Shown here piece after piece: positions 1 through 5,702 of a stretch of DNA of 8,128 bases. Below the pieces are notes generated by a model that saw nothing but the letters and a program-made list of their open reading frames with translations, was not told the origin of the DNA and did no database searches. The translations under genes and the position numbers were made by a program. The stretch is taken from positions 1 to 8,128 of the forward strand of contig CADBPL010000309.1 of the NCBI GenBank assembly GCA_902796535.1, in the 5' to 3' direction. The stretch's first letter is position 1, and each line of letters starts with the position of its first letter. Source of the DNA: Oscillospiraceae bacterium. GTDB taxonomy: Bacteria > Bacillota > Clostridia > Oscillospirales > Acutalibacteraceae.

Positions 1-474
1 GGCATTGAGCAGGCTGTCGTTATGGGAATCGATATTTATTCTTTGTCGATCACTTTCACTGCCGCCGTAATAAACGTCTGCCAGCGAGGTGCAGCCATCA
101 AAAGCGTAATCGCCGATGCTCGTGACACTGTCGGGGATGGTCACGCTCGTCAGACCGGTGCAGCCATCAAAGGCAGAATCGCCGATGCTCGTGACGCCGC
201 TGTTGATCACCAGCGTTTTCATGATGTTGTAATACGGCCGCCACGGCGCGGTGGTCACCCAAGTGCGGTTATAATAACTGAAATCATACTTATTCATCTC
301 GCCCGTTCCGCTGATGGTCAGAGTCTTGATGTCTGAGTCATAAACCCACGTCAGATTTGCACCGCAAGTGCCCGAGGTCGGGTCGGCCGCGTGAACCGCC
401 GTCAGCGGCAGCGCGCCGAACAGCAGCGCGGCGCAGAGGAAAAGGGACAACGCGCGTTTGATGGTTGTTGACAT
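1..474 (-). CDS. BspA-type leucine-rich-repeat secreted protein, N-terminal part (cut by window edge)
   Basis: The first 158 codons of a gene that continues past the left edge. Residues 1-30 form a signal peptide: basic MSTTIKR, a hydrophobic core (LFLCAALLFGALPL) and a likely cut after AVHAA. Residues 32-60 (SGTCGANLTW..., TLTISGTGEM) are the short beta module that commonly precedes LRR_5/BspA repeats in gut Firmicutes surface proteins. Residues 85-135 hold repeats of about 23 residues with the LRR_5 signature TSIGDxAFDGCTxL, followed by VYYGG and an INIDSHNDSLL stretch typical of these proteins. The start at 474 has AGGAGG nine bases upstream. Family members are exported and often act in adhesion or surface display; no C-terminal anchor can be seen here, so the exact role is unknown. 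The gene is monocistronic at its 5' side with its own promoter near 668-696. Confidence 0.9.
   Translation of the reverse strand, partial: MSTTIKRALSLFLCAALLFGALPLTAVHAADPTSGTCGANLTWVYDSDIKTLTISGTGEMNKYDFSYYNRTWVTTAPWRPYYNIMKTLVINSGVTSIGDSAFDGCTGLTSVTIPDSVTSIGDYAFDGCTSLADVYYGGSESDRQRINIDSHNDSLLNA
89..226 (-). repeat. Tandem 69-base LRR-encoding repeat (two units)
   Basis: The segment starting at 89 (gtgcagccatcaaaagcg) recurs at 158 (gtgcagccatcaaaggca), an offset of exactly 69 bases or 23 codons. The first roughly 38 bases of each unit are nearly identical, covering the codons for SIGDxAFDGCT; the remainder diverges (IPDSV versus INSGV). This is the normal LRR_5 period. The nucleotide identity suggests recent duplication or gene conversion between repeats. 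Confidence 0.8.
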
Positions 475-507
475 CTTGACATTCCTCCTGAAAATAGAAT
501 AAAAAAA

Positions 508-531
508 GTGCGCGACACCGAAACCACGCAC
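508..531 (-). terminator. Terminator-like hairpin in the leader of the LRR gene (candidate attenuator)
   Basis: Read on the minus strand, GTGCG pairs with CGCAC at the base, followed by a G-T wobble, a G-C pair and two further wobbles, closing a six-base loop around TTCGGT. A run of seven T's follows directly (plus-strand 501-507). The stem is only moderately strong because of the three wobbles. It lies about 18 bases before the AGGAGG of the LRR gene and downstream of the proposed promoter. It may therefore terminate part of the transcripts before the coding region, either constitutively or under control. Function is inferred from shape only. Confidence 0.45.
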
Positions 532-580
532 GAAAAACGCATAGCTCCGATTGCTGTCACACAACTTCGACAATTCATAC

Positions 581-606
581 AAAATGCAAATAAGAGCTTG
601 CATTTT
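581..606. repeat. 9-base perfect inverted repeat in the LRR gene leader
   Basis: AAAATGCAA at 581-589 is the exact reverse complement of TTGCATTTT at 598-606, with an eight-base loop. It lies about 60-85 bases downstream of the proposed -10 box for the LRR gene. It could form an AT-rich RNA stem in the leader or be a protein-binding site. Confidence 0.5.
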
Positions 607-623
607 TACCAAAGATAAAAATA

Positions 624-655
624 CAAACTTGTGCAAGGCGTTACTATTAAGTTTG
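624..655. repeat. 7-base inverted repeat just downstream of the LRR gene promoter
   Basis: CAAACTT at 624-630 is complementary to AAGTTTG at 649-655, with an 18-base spacer. It falls in the first part of the predicted leader transcript. It is short enough that chance cannot be excluded in AT-rich DNA. Confidence 0.3.
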
Positions 656-667
656 CGTCGCAAGCCC

Positions 668-696
668 ATCATAGCATATTGCAAAATGCTTTGCAA
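668..696 (-). promoter_or_regulatory. SigA-type promoter for the LRR gene
   Basis: On the minus strand TTGCAA (691-696) is followed after exactly 17 bases by TATGAT (668-673), giving four and five matches to the -35 and -10 consensus. Transcription would start near 661 and leave a leader of about 187 bases before the start codon at 474. This is unusually long for an ordinary gene, and it contains the inverted repeats listed separately. Confidence 0.55.
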
Positions 697-750
697 CATA
701 CAATCTGAAAAAGCAATGGGGCTTGTTTGTATTATAGTGAAGAATGAAAA

Positions 751-784
751 GCATAGGCAGCTCCGAAAGCCGGGGCGCCTATGC
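751..784 (-). terminator. Intrinsic terminator of the three-gene operon
   Basis: GCATAGGC (751-758) pairs with GCCTATGC (777-784) over eight bases. After a one-base bulge the stem continues for six more pairs (one G-T), with a five-base loop. On the minus strand the stem is followed by TTTTCATTCTT. It begins 17 bases past the stop codon at 801. On the plus strand a T6 run occurs three bases after the stem, so it may work in both directions. Confidence 0.8.
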
Positions 785-800
785 TGATTTTTTACAATCA

Positions 801-2147
801 TTATTTGATTTGTCCGAAATTGCTTCTGATCTCGTTTGCATTGCCGGTCGTGAGATAAAACTCATAGTCAAACGGCCGGAAGCTGGCAAACTCAAACGTA
901 TCCACGCAGGCGATGTAGGACGTGGGGCCTTCGGCCGCGGGGTCGGCGGTGCGGCAGCCGCCGCGGTCAGCCACGCCCGCAAGGAACGTGCCGTGATGCG
1001 GGGTGAAAAGCCCGATGCCGAAGCCTTCCGCGCCGCCGACCGTGAACGCCGCCCAGTTTTCGCCCGACTTGAAATTCGGATAACCCGCGTCCGGCCAGAA
1101 GATGAGATCGGGCACGGAAACGAGGCTGCCGGTTTCATCGGCATACATAAAATCGTTCAGCGGTTCGGCACAGTAGAACGCGGGCAGCTCCTGCGTGTTC
1201 ACGCAGCGGTCATAGCCCGAAAAATCCACGAACCGGCAGCTTGTTTTCAGCACGGCGCCGTTGAGCGCATAGCGCGCTTCCATGTAGGACGGCGTGATGT
1301 GCTCATCGTCCAGCGCCCAGTCCATCGGCCGCGTTTTGATGTAAAGCTCCGTGTCGGTCTGCCGCACATCCACGATCTTGCTCTTGCCGCCGAACTGGTT
1401 GCCGCCCTGCACGGGGTTGTAAGCCCAGCGGCTGCCCATATATTCGCCGGGCTCGTAGCCCGCGCTGCCGGCCGAGCCGTAATAGGATTGCTGCACCAGC
1501 CGCCCGGTGTCGTGGCAGTTGATGAGGTTCACGTTCCGGCTGAGCACCTTGCCGCCGGTTTTGGCGCCGGCGTTGGAATCCAGCACGATCCTGCCGTTGC
1601 TGTTCGCCACTTCCACGGCGGAATCAAGATCCTCCAGATAACTCAGCGCGCCGCCCCAATCGAGGTTGACGCCCGCTTTCAGCTTTTGATTTTGAATATA
1701 GATTTCCTTGCCGAGAACCCGGCGGTTGAACACCGAAAACGCGGTCAGCTCAAAATCGCCGCAGTCGCCCGAAAGGGGCGTGAAGCAAAGCGAAACCGGC
1801 CTGACCGCTTTTTTTCTGTTCAGGTAGCCGTCGAGGAAGCTGTAAAAAACCGCGTCCGCTCCCGGCTCCAAAAAGAATTCCTCGCCGGTTTCTTTGCCGC
1901 GCAGCGTGAGATAGGTAAAAACGCCCTTCACATAGCCGCTGCAGGTGTATTGCACGCCGAAATAGTTGAACGGCCTGTTCGCGCCGGCGATCTCATAGCT
2001 GTTTTCGCCGCATTCGGTCAGCGTACAGCCCGACCCGGCCAGTGAAAAATCGTGATCCTGAAAAGCGTCGAGAAAGCTCAGCGGCAGCATCACGACCCCC
2101 GTCAGAACCGCAAGCAGAACCGTGAAAATGCTTTTTATCATATTCAT
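801..2147 (-). CDS. Exported or membrane-anchored protein of unknown function, beta-sandwich-like
   Basis: A 448-residue protein that I cannot assign to a named family. Residues 1-25 are a signal peptide or signal anchor (MNMIKSIFTVLLAVLTGVVM then LPLSF). The rest is rich in aromatic residues, Gly and short beta-like stretches. Recognisable blocks are GGALSY (165-170), DTGRLVQQSYYG (213-224), WAYNPVQGG (241-249), IKTRPMDWAL, QELPAF (319-324), ENWAAF and GIGLFTPHHGTF (377-388). These resemble conserved blocks of uncharacterised exported bacterial proteins with carbohydrate-active-like folds, from memory only. The start at 2147 was chosen because it follows the upstream TGA by one base and has AAGGA eight bases before it; the frame is open further upstream to 2255, but that part overlaps the upstream gene. 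It is the last gene of the operon, and tight coupling suggests co-translation with the phosphodiesterase-like protein. Confidence 0.75.
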   Translation of the reverse strand: MNMIKSIFTVLLAVLTGVVMLPLSFLDAFQDHDFSLAGSGCTLTECGENSYEIAGANRPFNYFGVQYTCSGYVKGVFTYLTLRGKETGEEFFLEPGADAVFYSFLDGYLNRKKAVRPVSLCFTPLSGDCGDFELTAFSVFNRRVLGKEIYIQNQKLKAGVNLDWGGALSYLEDLDSAVEVANSNGRIVLDSNAGAKTGGKVLSRNVNLINCHDTGRLVQQSYYGSAGSAGYEPGEYMGSRWAYNPVQGGNQFGGKSKIVDVRQTDTELYIKTRPMDWALDDEHITPSYMEARYALNGAVLKTSCRFVDFSGYDRCVNTQELPAFYCAEPLNDFMYADETGSLVSVPDLIFWPDAGYPNFKSGENWAAFTVGGAEGFGIGLFTPHHGTFLAGVADRGGCRTADPAAEGPTSYIACVDTFEFASFRPFDYEFYLTTGNANEIRSNFGQIK

Positions 2148-2148
2148 G

Positions 2149-2883
2149 TCATTGATCCTTGCTTTCAGCCATGCCCGCCTGCCGGAGCGCGCCGCAGACA
2201 AGCTCGGGGCGGCGGCTGGTGATGTTATCCACGCCGAGGCATGCCATTTCGACAATGCGGCGCGGCTTGTTCACTGTCCAGACCGAAACGGGCAGACCTT
2301 TTTTGTGAAAAGCGCGGATGAGCTGCGGCGATGCGCCTTTCCACTTGAGATTGACACCCACAGCGCCGAGCGCGGCCGTTTTTTTGACCAGCGCATCCAC
2401 GTCGTCCTTCCTGCGCACCGCGGCGTTCAGATAGTAGGGAATGCCGGGGCATTTTGCCTTGACGGCAGGCACCATTTTATCTTTCACACCGGTGAAAAAG
2501 ATCCGCTCCGTCACACCGGCCTCTTCGGCAAGCGCGGGCACCTTTTCGAGGTGCTCGGTGCTTTTTACGTCCACATTCGCCAGAACGCCGCCCTGACCCG
2601 CCAAAAAGGCAAACGCCTCTGCCAGCGTGACGCAGGCTGCGCTTTTCGGCGTGTTGTGAGAGAGCACCGGCGTGCCGTCCGCCGTGTAATTCAGGTCAAA
2701 TTCCACAATATCCGCGCCTGCTTCAATGCCCGCTGCCATGGCCTCCAGCGAATTGTCCGCCAGACCCATGCAGCCGGAATGCGCCGTGACGCTGATTCTG
2801 CCCGCGAGCGGTTCGCCGCAAACGGTTTGCCCGCGCCGAAACAGAGAAGCGACGCGGTCGGCTAAGCTGATGTTGTTGCTCAT
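2149..2883 (-). CDS. Glycerophosphodiester phosphodiesterase (GDPD) family protein, divergent active site
   Basis: This 244-residue protein has the GDPD TIM-barrel pattern. Family members cleave glycerophosphodiesters to glycerol 3-phosphate and an alcohol using a divalent metal. Visible motifs are AHSG at 34-37 (usually HRG), DNS at 43-45 (usually ENT), VEFDLNYTADGTPVLSH at 60-76 with metal-binding E61 and D63 and catalytic H76, N77 (usually HD), NVDVK at 103-107 (usually NIEIK) and VSVWTVN at 199-205 followed by LGVDNITSRRP (usually GVDGIITDRP). Both histidines remain, but the phosphate-contacting Arg is Ser and two metal-site Glu are Asp. The loop after H76 is short. No signal peptide is seen, so it is probably cytoplasmic. 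The start at 2883 follows AGAGGCGG. It lies 51 bases after the phosphatase gene and one base before the next start. Enzyme activity is likely but not certain. Confidence 0.88.
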   Translation of the reverse strand: MSNNISLADRVASLFRRGQTVCGEPLAGRISVTAHSGCMGLADNSLEAMAAGIEAGADIVEFDLNYTADGTPVLSHNTPKSAACVTLAEAFAFLAGQGGVLANVDVKSTEHLEKVPALAEEAGVTERIFFTGVKDKMVPAVKAKCPGIPYYLNAAVRRKDDVDALVKKTAALGAVGVNLKWKGASPQLIRAFHKKGLPVSVWTVNKPRRIVEMACLGVDNITSRRPELVCGALRQAGMAESKDQ

Positions 2884-2934
2884 ACTGTCCGCCTCTGAAA
2901 ATCGGAATTTTGGTAAAAGATCGGTTGTGCTGCC

Positions 2935-3993
2935 TTATTTCAAAAAGGAAAACACGCCCGCTTTATAGTAAATATCATAGATCCACGCGAACGCCGGCAT
3001 GATCAGATTGAACCCGCGGATGAACGGGAAGCACAGCGCATAAAGGAGCTTGTCGCCCGGTTCCATCGGGTTTTCGGCAACGGTCTTTTCACGCGCCGTG
3101 CCGAACAGGCCGGCGGGAACACCTGAAATAAAGGCGGCGGGCTGTTCAATGCCCAGCGCATAAAGCGCAATGGCGGAAACATCGCGGTTGTGGACGTCTT
3201 CGGGCAGCAGACCCTTGTTGACGCTCTTGCCCGCGACCGCTAAAACGGCGGAGCTTTCTTCCACCGTCTGGCCGCCGTGGCCGCCCGCGGTTTCGCCATG
3301 ATCGGCCACCACGATGAACAGGCTGTTTTCCATCAGGCCCCTGGATTCGATCGCGTCGTAAATACGGCCGAGGTTGACGTCCATTTTTTCAACGGCCGCG
3401 TAATACTCTTCGCTGAAGCCGCCGTAGGTGTGCGCGGCGTGATCGACGTCGTCGAGCTGAACGAACATCAGCGTGGGCGCCTTGCCGACGGTGACGTTGT
3501 GAACAACCTCATCCACCACAAGCGTATCCGTAAAGCGGTTGACCTTTTTGACGTTGATGTCGTTTTCGATGATGCCGTAGTTGATGTTCGGCCAGTGGCA
3601 GATCGAAACCAGCTTTGCCTGAGGCATGGCCTGACGCGCATAATAGAAAATGCTGTGGAACGCGTCGGCCGAGGTGTGCGGGTTGGCCTGAGTGGAATCG
3701 TTCGTCATGCCGTGGGTCTCATAATCGACGCCCAGCAGAATGGAGCCCCAGTTCTGCGCGCTGGTGGTGATATATTCGGTGACGGCGTTGTGGCGGCAGG
3801 CGTTGTCGGCGAAAATGCGGTCAAAGTTCGGCGAATCGACCTTTTCAAACGCGGCGCCCGCGCCGTCAATGCCGATGATGAACACGTGTTCGTATTCACC
3901 GAACCCGTACCGCGCCGCGTCAGCGGCAAACGCCGGTACGGCGCAGAAGAGGATGAGCAGACCTGCCAGAGTGAGAGAGAGCAGTTTTTTCAT
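2935..3993 (-). CDS. Exported alkaline phosphatase superfamily phosphodiesterase/phosphatase with hydrophobic C-terminal tail
   Basis: A 352-residue metal-dependent phosphoester hydrolase of the type I phosphodiesterase / alkaline phosphatase fold. Residues 1-23 are a signal peptide (MKKLLSLTLAGLLILFCAVPAFA, cut before ADAA). Residues expected to bind two metals are D43 (GIDGAG), D184 and H188 (DDVDHAAHTYG), D231 and H232 (VVADHGE) and H239 (GGHGG). The nucleophile is probably S78 (or T77) in TTSAQNWGS, followed by LLGVDYETHGM, which matches the TG-x-x-P-x-x-HG region of the family. Residues about 312-352 are hydrophobic and aromatic (LLYALCFPFI...), suggesting membrane attachment of the C terminus. 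The start at 3993 has AAGGAG eight bases upstream. It is the first gene of a three-gene operon. The substrate cannot be read from the sequence; an extracellular phosphodiester or phosphomonoester is likely. Confidence 0.88.
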   Translation of the reverse strand: MKKLLSLTLAGLLILFCAVPAFAADAARYGFGEYEHVFIIGIDGAGAAFEKVDSPNFDRIFADNACRHNAVTEYITTSAQNWGSILLGVDYETHGMTNDSTQANPHTSADAFHSIFYYARQAMPQAKLVSICHWPNINYGIIENDINVKKVNRFTDTLVVDEVVHNVTVGKAPTLMFVQLDDVDHAAHTYGGFSEEYYAAVEKMDVNLGRIYDAIESRGLMENSLFIVVADHGETAGGHGGQTVEESSAVLAVAGKSVNKGLLPEDVHNRDVSAIALYALGIEQPAAFISGVPAGLFGTAREKTVAENPMEPGDKLLYALCFPFIRGFNLIMPAFAWIYDIYYKAGVFSFLK

Positions 3994-4022
3994 GGATATT
4001 TCTCCTTTCGATTTTTCATTCG

Positions 4023-4049
4023 GGCTCTGCCTGCTGCGGCAGAGGAGCC
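4023..4049 (+). other. Hairpin with T6 on the plus strand, in the leader of the phosphatase operon
   Basis: GGCTC-TGCC at 4023-4031 pairs with GGCA (4038-4041) and GAGCC (4045-4049), leaving a three-base bulge and a six-base loop. TTTTTT follows at 4052-4057 on the plus strand, so it looks like an intrinsic terminator in that direction. No plus-strand gene precedes it. On the minus strand it would lie at or near the 5' end of the phosphatase mRNA, where a hairpin can protect against decay. It could also block antisense transcripts entering from the left. Confidence 0.5.
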
Positions 4050-4058
4050 GATTTTTTG

Positions 4059-4064
4059 GTTATA
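4059..4064 (-). promoter_or_regulatory. Weak candidate -10 box for the phosphatase operon
   Basis: TATAAC on the minus strand lies about 65 bases before the phosphatase start. The best -35 candidate 18 bases upstream (TTCCGC) is poor. The operon may be transcribed from here, from a regulator-dependent promoter, or by read-through from the HD gene. Confidence 0.25.
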
Positions 4065-4076
4065 CTGACAGCCGGA

Positions 4077-4120
4077 GCCTGCGCGGAAAAGTGGCGCAGG
4101 CAGGCGGCCGCTTTGCCTGC
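4077..4120 (-). terminator. Two overlapping hairpins after the HD gene, possible terminator
   Basis: GCCTGCGC (4077-4084) and GCGCAGGC (4094-4101) form an eight-base perfect stem with a nine-base loop. GCAGGC (4100-4105) and GCCTGC (4115-4120) form a second six-base stem that shares two bases with the first. Neither is followed by a T-run on the minus strand, so ordinary intrinsic termination is doubtful; a pause or partial terminator is possible. Confidence 0.3.
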
Positions 4121-4127
4121 TACGGGC

Positions 4128-4694
4128 TTATTCCGTTCCGAGCAGCCCGATATCCGCCGCAAACGGTTTCATGCCCTCAATGCAGATTTCCGCCGCTTTG
4201 GAAACCTCCATGCCGAGCATTTCACAGCCGCTTTGGATCAGGCTGCGGTCGCATTTGGCGGCAAATTTTTTATCCTTGAATTTTTTCATGAAGCTTTTCA
4301 GTTCAAGGTCGGTGATGCCGTGCGGGCGCATCCGCGCGCAGGCCTGAATGATGCCCGTCAGCTCGTCGACCGTAAACAGGCTTTTTTCAAGGTTGGTCTC
4401 GGGCTTCACGTCGCTGCAAATGCCCCAGCCGTGGCTGAGAATGGCGCGCACGTCCGCTTCGTCAACGCCCTGGGCGAGCAGCTCCTTTTCGGTGTGCTGC
4501 AAATGCTCGTCCGGATATTTCTCATAGTCGTAATCGTGCAGGTAGCCGATTGCCATCCAGTGCTCGCGGTCTTCGCCGAAATAGTCGGCCATCGCGCCCA
4601 TGGCATACATCACGTTTTTTGCGTGGAGCACAAGGTGCTCCTGCGTGACCTGCGCGTCGTTGAGCTCTTTTGCTCTTTCCAGTGTCAGCTTCAT
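4128..4694 (-). CDS. HD-domain metal-dependent hydrolase
   Basis: A 188-residue cytoplasmic protein with the HD phosphohydrolase pattern. Likely metal ligands are H24 (VLHAKNVMYAM), H53-D54 (GYLHDYDYEKYP) and D110 (FTVDELTG); H64, H67 and H88 (ILSHGWG) are extra histidines in the expected places. LHDYDYEKYP and the short length fit the small predicted HD-superfamily hydrolases common in Clostridia, whose substrates are mostly unknown; HD enzymes usually cleave nucleotide phosphoesters. No fused domain, signal peptide or membrane segment is visible. The start at 4694 has GGAGG eight bases upstream. It has its own strong promoter and is divergent from the sirtuin gene. It ends 134 bases before the phosphatase start, so the two may or may not be co-transcribed. 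Confidence 0.87.
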   Translation of the reverse strand: MKLTLERAKELNDAQVTQEHLVLHAKNVMYAMGAMADYFGEDREHWMAIGYLHDYDYEKYPDEHLQHTEKELLAQGVDEADVRAILSHGWGICSDVKPETNLEKSLFTVDELTGIIQACARMRPHGITDLELKSFMKKFKDKKFAAKCDRSLIQSGCEMLGMEVSKAAEICIEGMKPFAADIGLLGTE

Positions 4695-4735
4695 TCTTTT
4701 TTCCTCCGTTGTTCTTTTGCGTTTTCTGTTTTCCT

Positions 4736-4764
4736 ATTATATCAACTGTGCGAATAAAGTGCAA
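4736..4764 (-). promoter_or_regulatory. SigA-type promoter for the HD gene
   Basis: TTGCAC (4759-4764, read on the minus strand) is separated by 17 bases from a perfect TATAAT (4736-4741). The predicted start near 4729 gives a leader of about 35 bases, ending in the GGAGG of the HD gene. Confidence 0.8.
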
Positions 4765-4807
4765 CCGGGTTACGCGTAAAATCAGAAAGAAAGTGTTCCC
4801 TGAGGGC

Positions 4808-4837
4808 TTGCCTTTCCCAACAGGAATACGGTATAAT
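4808..4837 (+). promoter_or_regulatory. SigA-type promoter for the sirtuin gene
   Basis: A perfect TATAAT at 4832-4837 is preceded by TTGCCT at 4808-4813 with an 18-base spacer. Transcription would start near 4844, a few bases before the AGGGGG ribosome binding site at 4851-4856. The leader is only about 23 bases. Confidence 0.7.
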
Positions 4838-4866
4838 GTAAAGCAGAAAAAGGGGGCGAACCGTTT

Positions 4867-5625
4867 ATGGAGGAAAACAAAAAGCAGGAATTTGCGTCTT
4901 TGATCAGCAAAAGCCGGAGCACCGTCTTTTTCGGCGGGGCCGGCGTCAGCACGGAAAGCGGCATGAAGGATTACCGCAGTGAAGACGGTCTGTACAACAC
5001 AGTCAAAAAATATAAGGTGTCGCCGGAAACGATTCTGAGCCACAGCTTTTTTATGGCGCACCCCGACGTGTTCTATGATTTTTATTATCATTATTTTCTC
5101 AACACCACCGCCGAGCCGAACCGGGCGCATTACGCGCTGGCGCAGCTGGAACAAACGGGGCGGCTCAAAGCGGTCATCACCCAGAACATTGACGGGCTGC
5201 ACCAGCGGGCGGGGAGCCGGAACGTCATCGAGCTGCACGGCACGACGCTGAAGCATTATTGCGCCGATTGCCGCACCGTGATGCCCAACGAAGCGGTCAG
5301 GGCTTTGCGCGGCGGAATCCCAAGGTGCGAAAAATGCGGCGGCCTTGTCAGGCCGGACGTTGTGCTCTATGAAGAATCCCTCAACGCGCGGGTGATCGAA
5401 GCGGCGGTTGACGCCATTGCGGCGGCCGAGCTGCTCATCATTGGCGGAACGTCGCTTGCCGTCTACCCCGCAGCGGGGTTTCTCCGCTATTTTAACGGGG
5501 ATCATATCGTGCTCATCAACCGGGATGAAACCCAGTATGACAGCCGCGCCACGCTTGTTTTTCGCGACAGCATCGGGGAAGTGCTCAGCCAGACCGTCGC
5601 AGCTCTGCCCGAAATGAACAACTGA
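4867..5625 (+). CDS. Sirtuin, NAD-dependent protein deacetylase/deacylase (SIR2 family)
   Basis: A 252-residue sirtuin of normal bacterial length. It removes acyl groups from lysine side chains using NAD, giving nicotinamide and O-acyl-ADP-ribose. NAD-binding motifs are GGAGVSTESGMKDYR (23-37), TQNIDGLHQRAGS (105-117), GGTSLAVYPAAG (193-204) and LINRD (216-220). H124 in ELHG is the catalytic base. C132, C135, C154 and C157 (CADC and CEKC) form the structural zinc site. RPDVVLYEE (162-170) is the usual substrate-loop region. The normally conserved GIPDFR reads GMKDYR, a variation of the cofactor-binding loop. The ATG at 4867 follows AGGGGG by ten bases. It is a single-gene unit, divergent from the HD gene and convergent with the hydrolase. 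Protein targets cannot be told from context. The gene is often called cobB or srtN, but orthology was not tested. Confidence 0.95.
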   Translation: MEENKKQEFASLISKSRSTVFFGGAGVSTESGMKDYRSEDGLYNTVKKYKVSPETILSHSFFMAHPDVFYDFYYHYFLNTTAEPNRAHYALAQLEQTGRLKAVITQNIDGLHQRAGSRNVIELHGTTLKHYCADCRTVMPNEAVRALRGGIPRCEKCGGLVRPDVVLYEESLNARVIEAAVDAIAAAELLIIGGTSLAVYPAAGFLRYFNGDHIVLINRDETQYDSRATLVFRDSIGEVLSQTVAALPEMNN

Positions 5626-5638
5626 AGCCGAACGGCAC

Positions 5639-5680
5639 AGCAGCCGGACAAAGACATTTTTCCGTCTTTGTCCGGCTGCT
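5639..5680. terminator. 17-base perfect hairpin after the sirtuin gene
   Basis: The arms at 5639-5655 (agcagccggacaaagac) and 5664-5680 are perfectly complementary over 17 bases, with the eight-base loop ATTTTTCC. It begins 14 bases past the sirtuin stop and sits between convergent genes. Only TTCACTTT follows on the plus strand, a poor T-tract, so it is a strong stem but not a classic terminator; it may act in both directions. Confidence 0.65.
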
Positions 5681-5702
5681 TCACTTTGACTGGTTACACT
5701 GA

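Larger units (their letters stand above)
475..800. other. 326-base AT-rich non-coding gap
   Basis: This gap holds, from right to left, the terminator of the three-gene operon (751-784), the LRR gene promoter (668-696), three leader inverted repeats and the LRR gene ribosome binding site (484-489). A 78-codon open frame at 551-787 on the plus strand starts with TTG, has no Shine-Dalgarno sequence and runs into the terminator, so I do not call it a gene. I recognise no known riboswitch or small RNA here. Confidence 0.6.

Noticed and set aside
551..787. A 78-codon open frame on the plus strand in the AT-rich gap
   Set aside because: It has a TTG start without a Shine-Dalgarno sequence, no recognisable domain, and runs through the promoter and terminator of the minus-strand genes.
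744..2045. A 433-codon open frame on the plus strand
   Set aside because: It lies antisense to the 448-residue exported protein, has an Arg/Ala/Val/His-rich composition typical of a shadow frame in GC-rich DNA, starts inside the terminator hairpin region and has no ribosome binding site.
2148..2255. N-terminal extension of 36 codons for the exported 448-residue protein
   Set aside because: The extension would overlap the phosphodiesterase gene and put a basic, non-hydrophobic segment before the signal sequence; the ATG at 2147 sits one base after the upstream stop with AAGGA before it.
3277..4068. A 263-codon open frame on the plus strand
   Set aside because: It is antisense to the phosphatase gene, whose signal peptide and metal motifs are unmistakable; the shadow shows only low-complexity Val/Asp/Arg sequence.
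4522..5505. A 327-codon open frame on the minus strand opposite the sirtuin
   Set aside because: It crosses the two divergent promoters and overlaps the HD gene in another frame; the sirtuin motifs on the plus strand explain the region.
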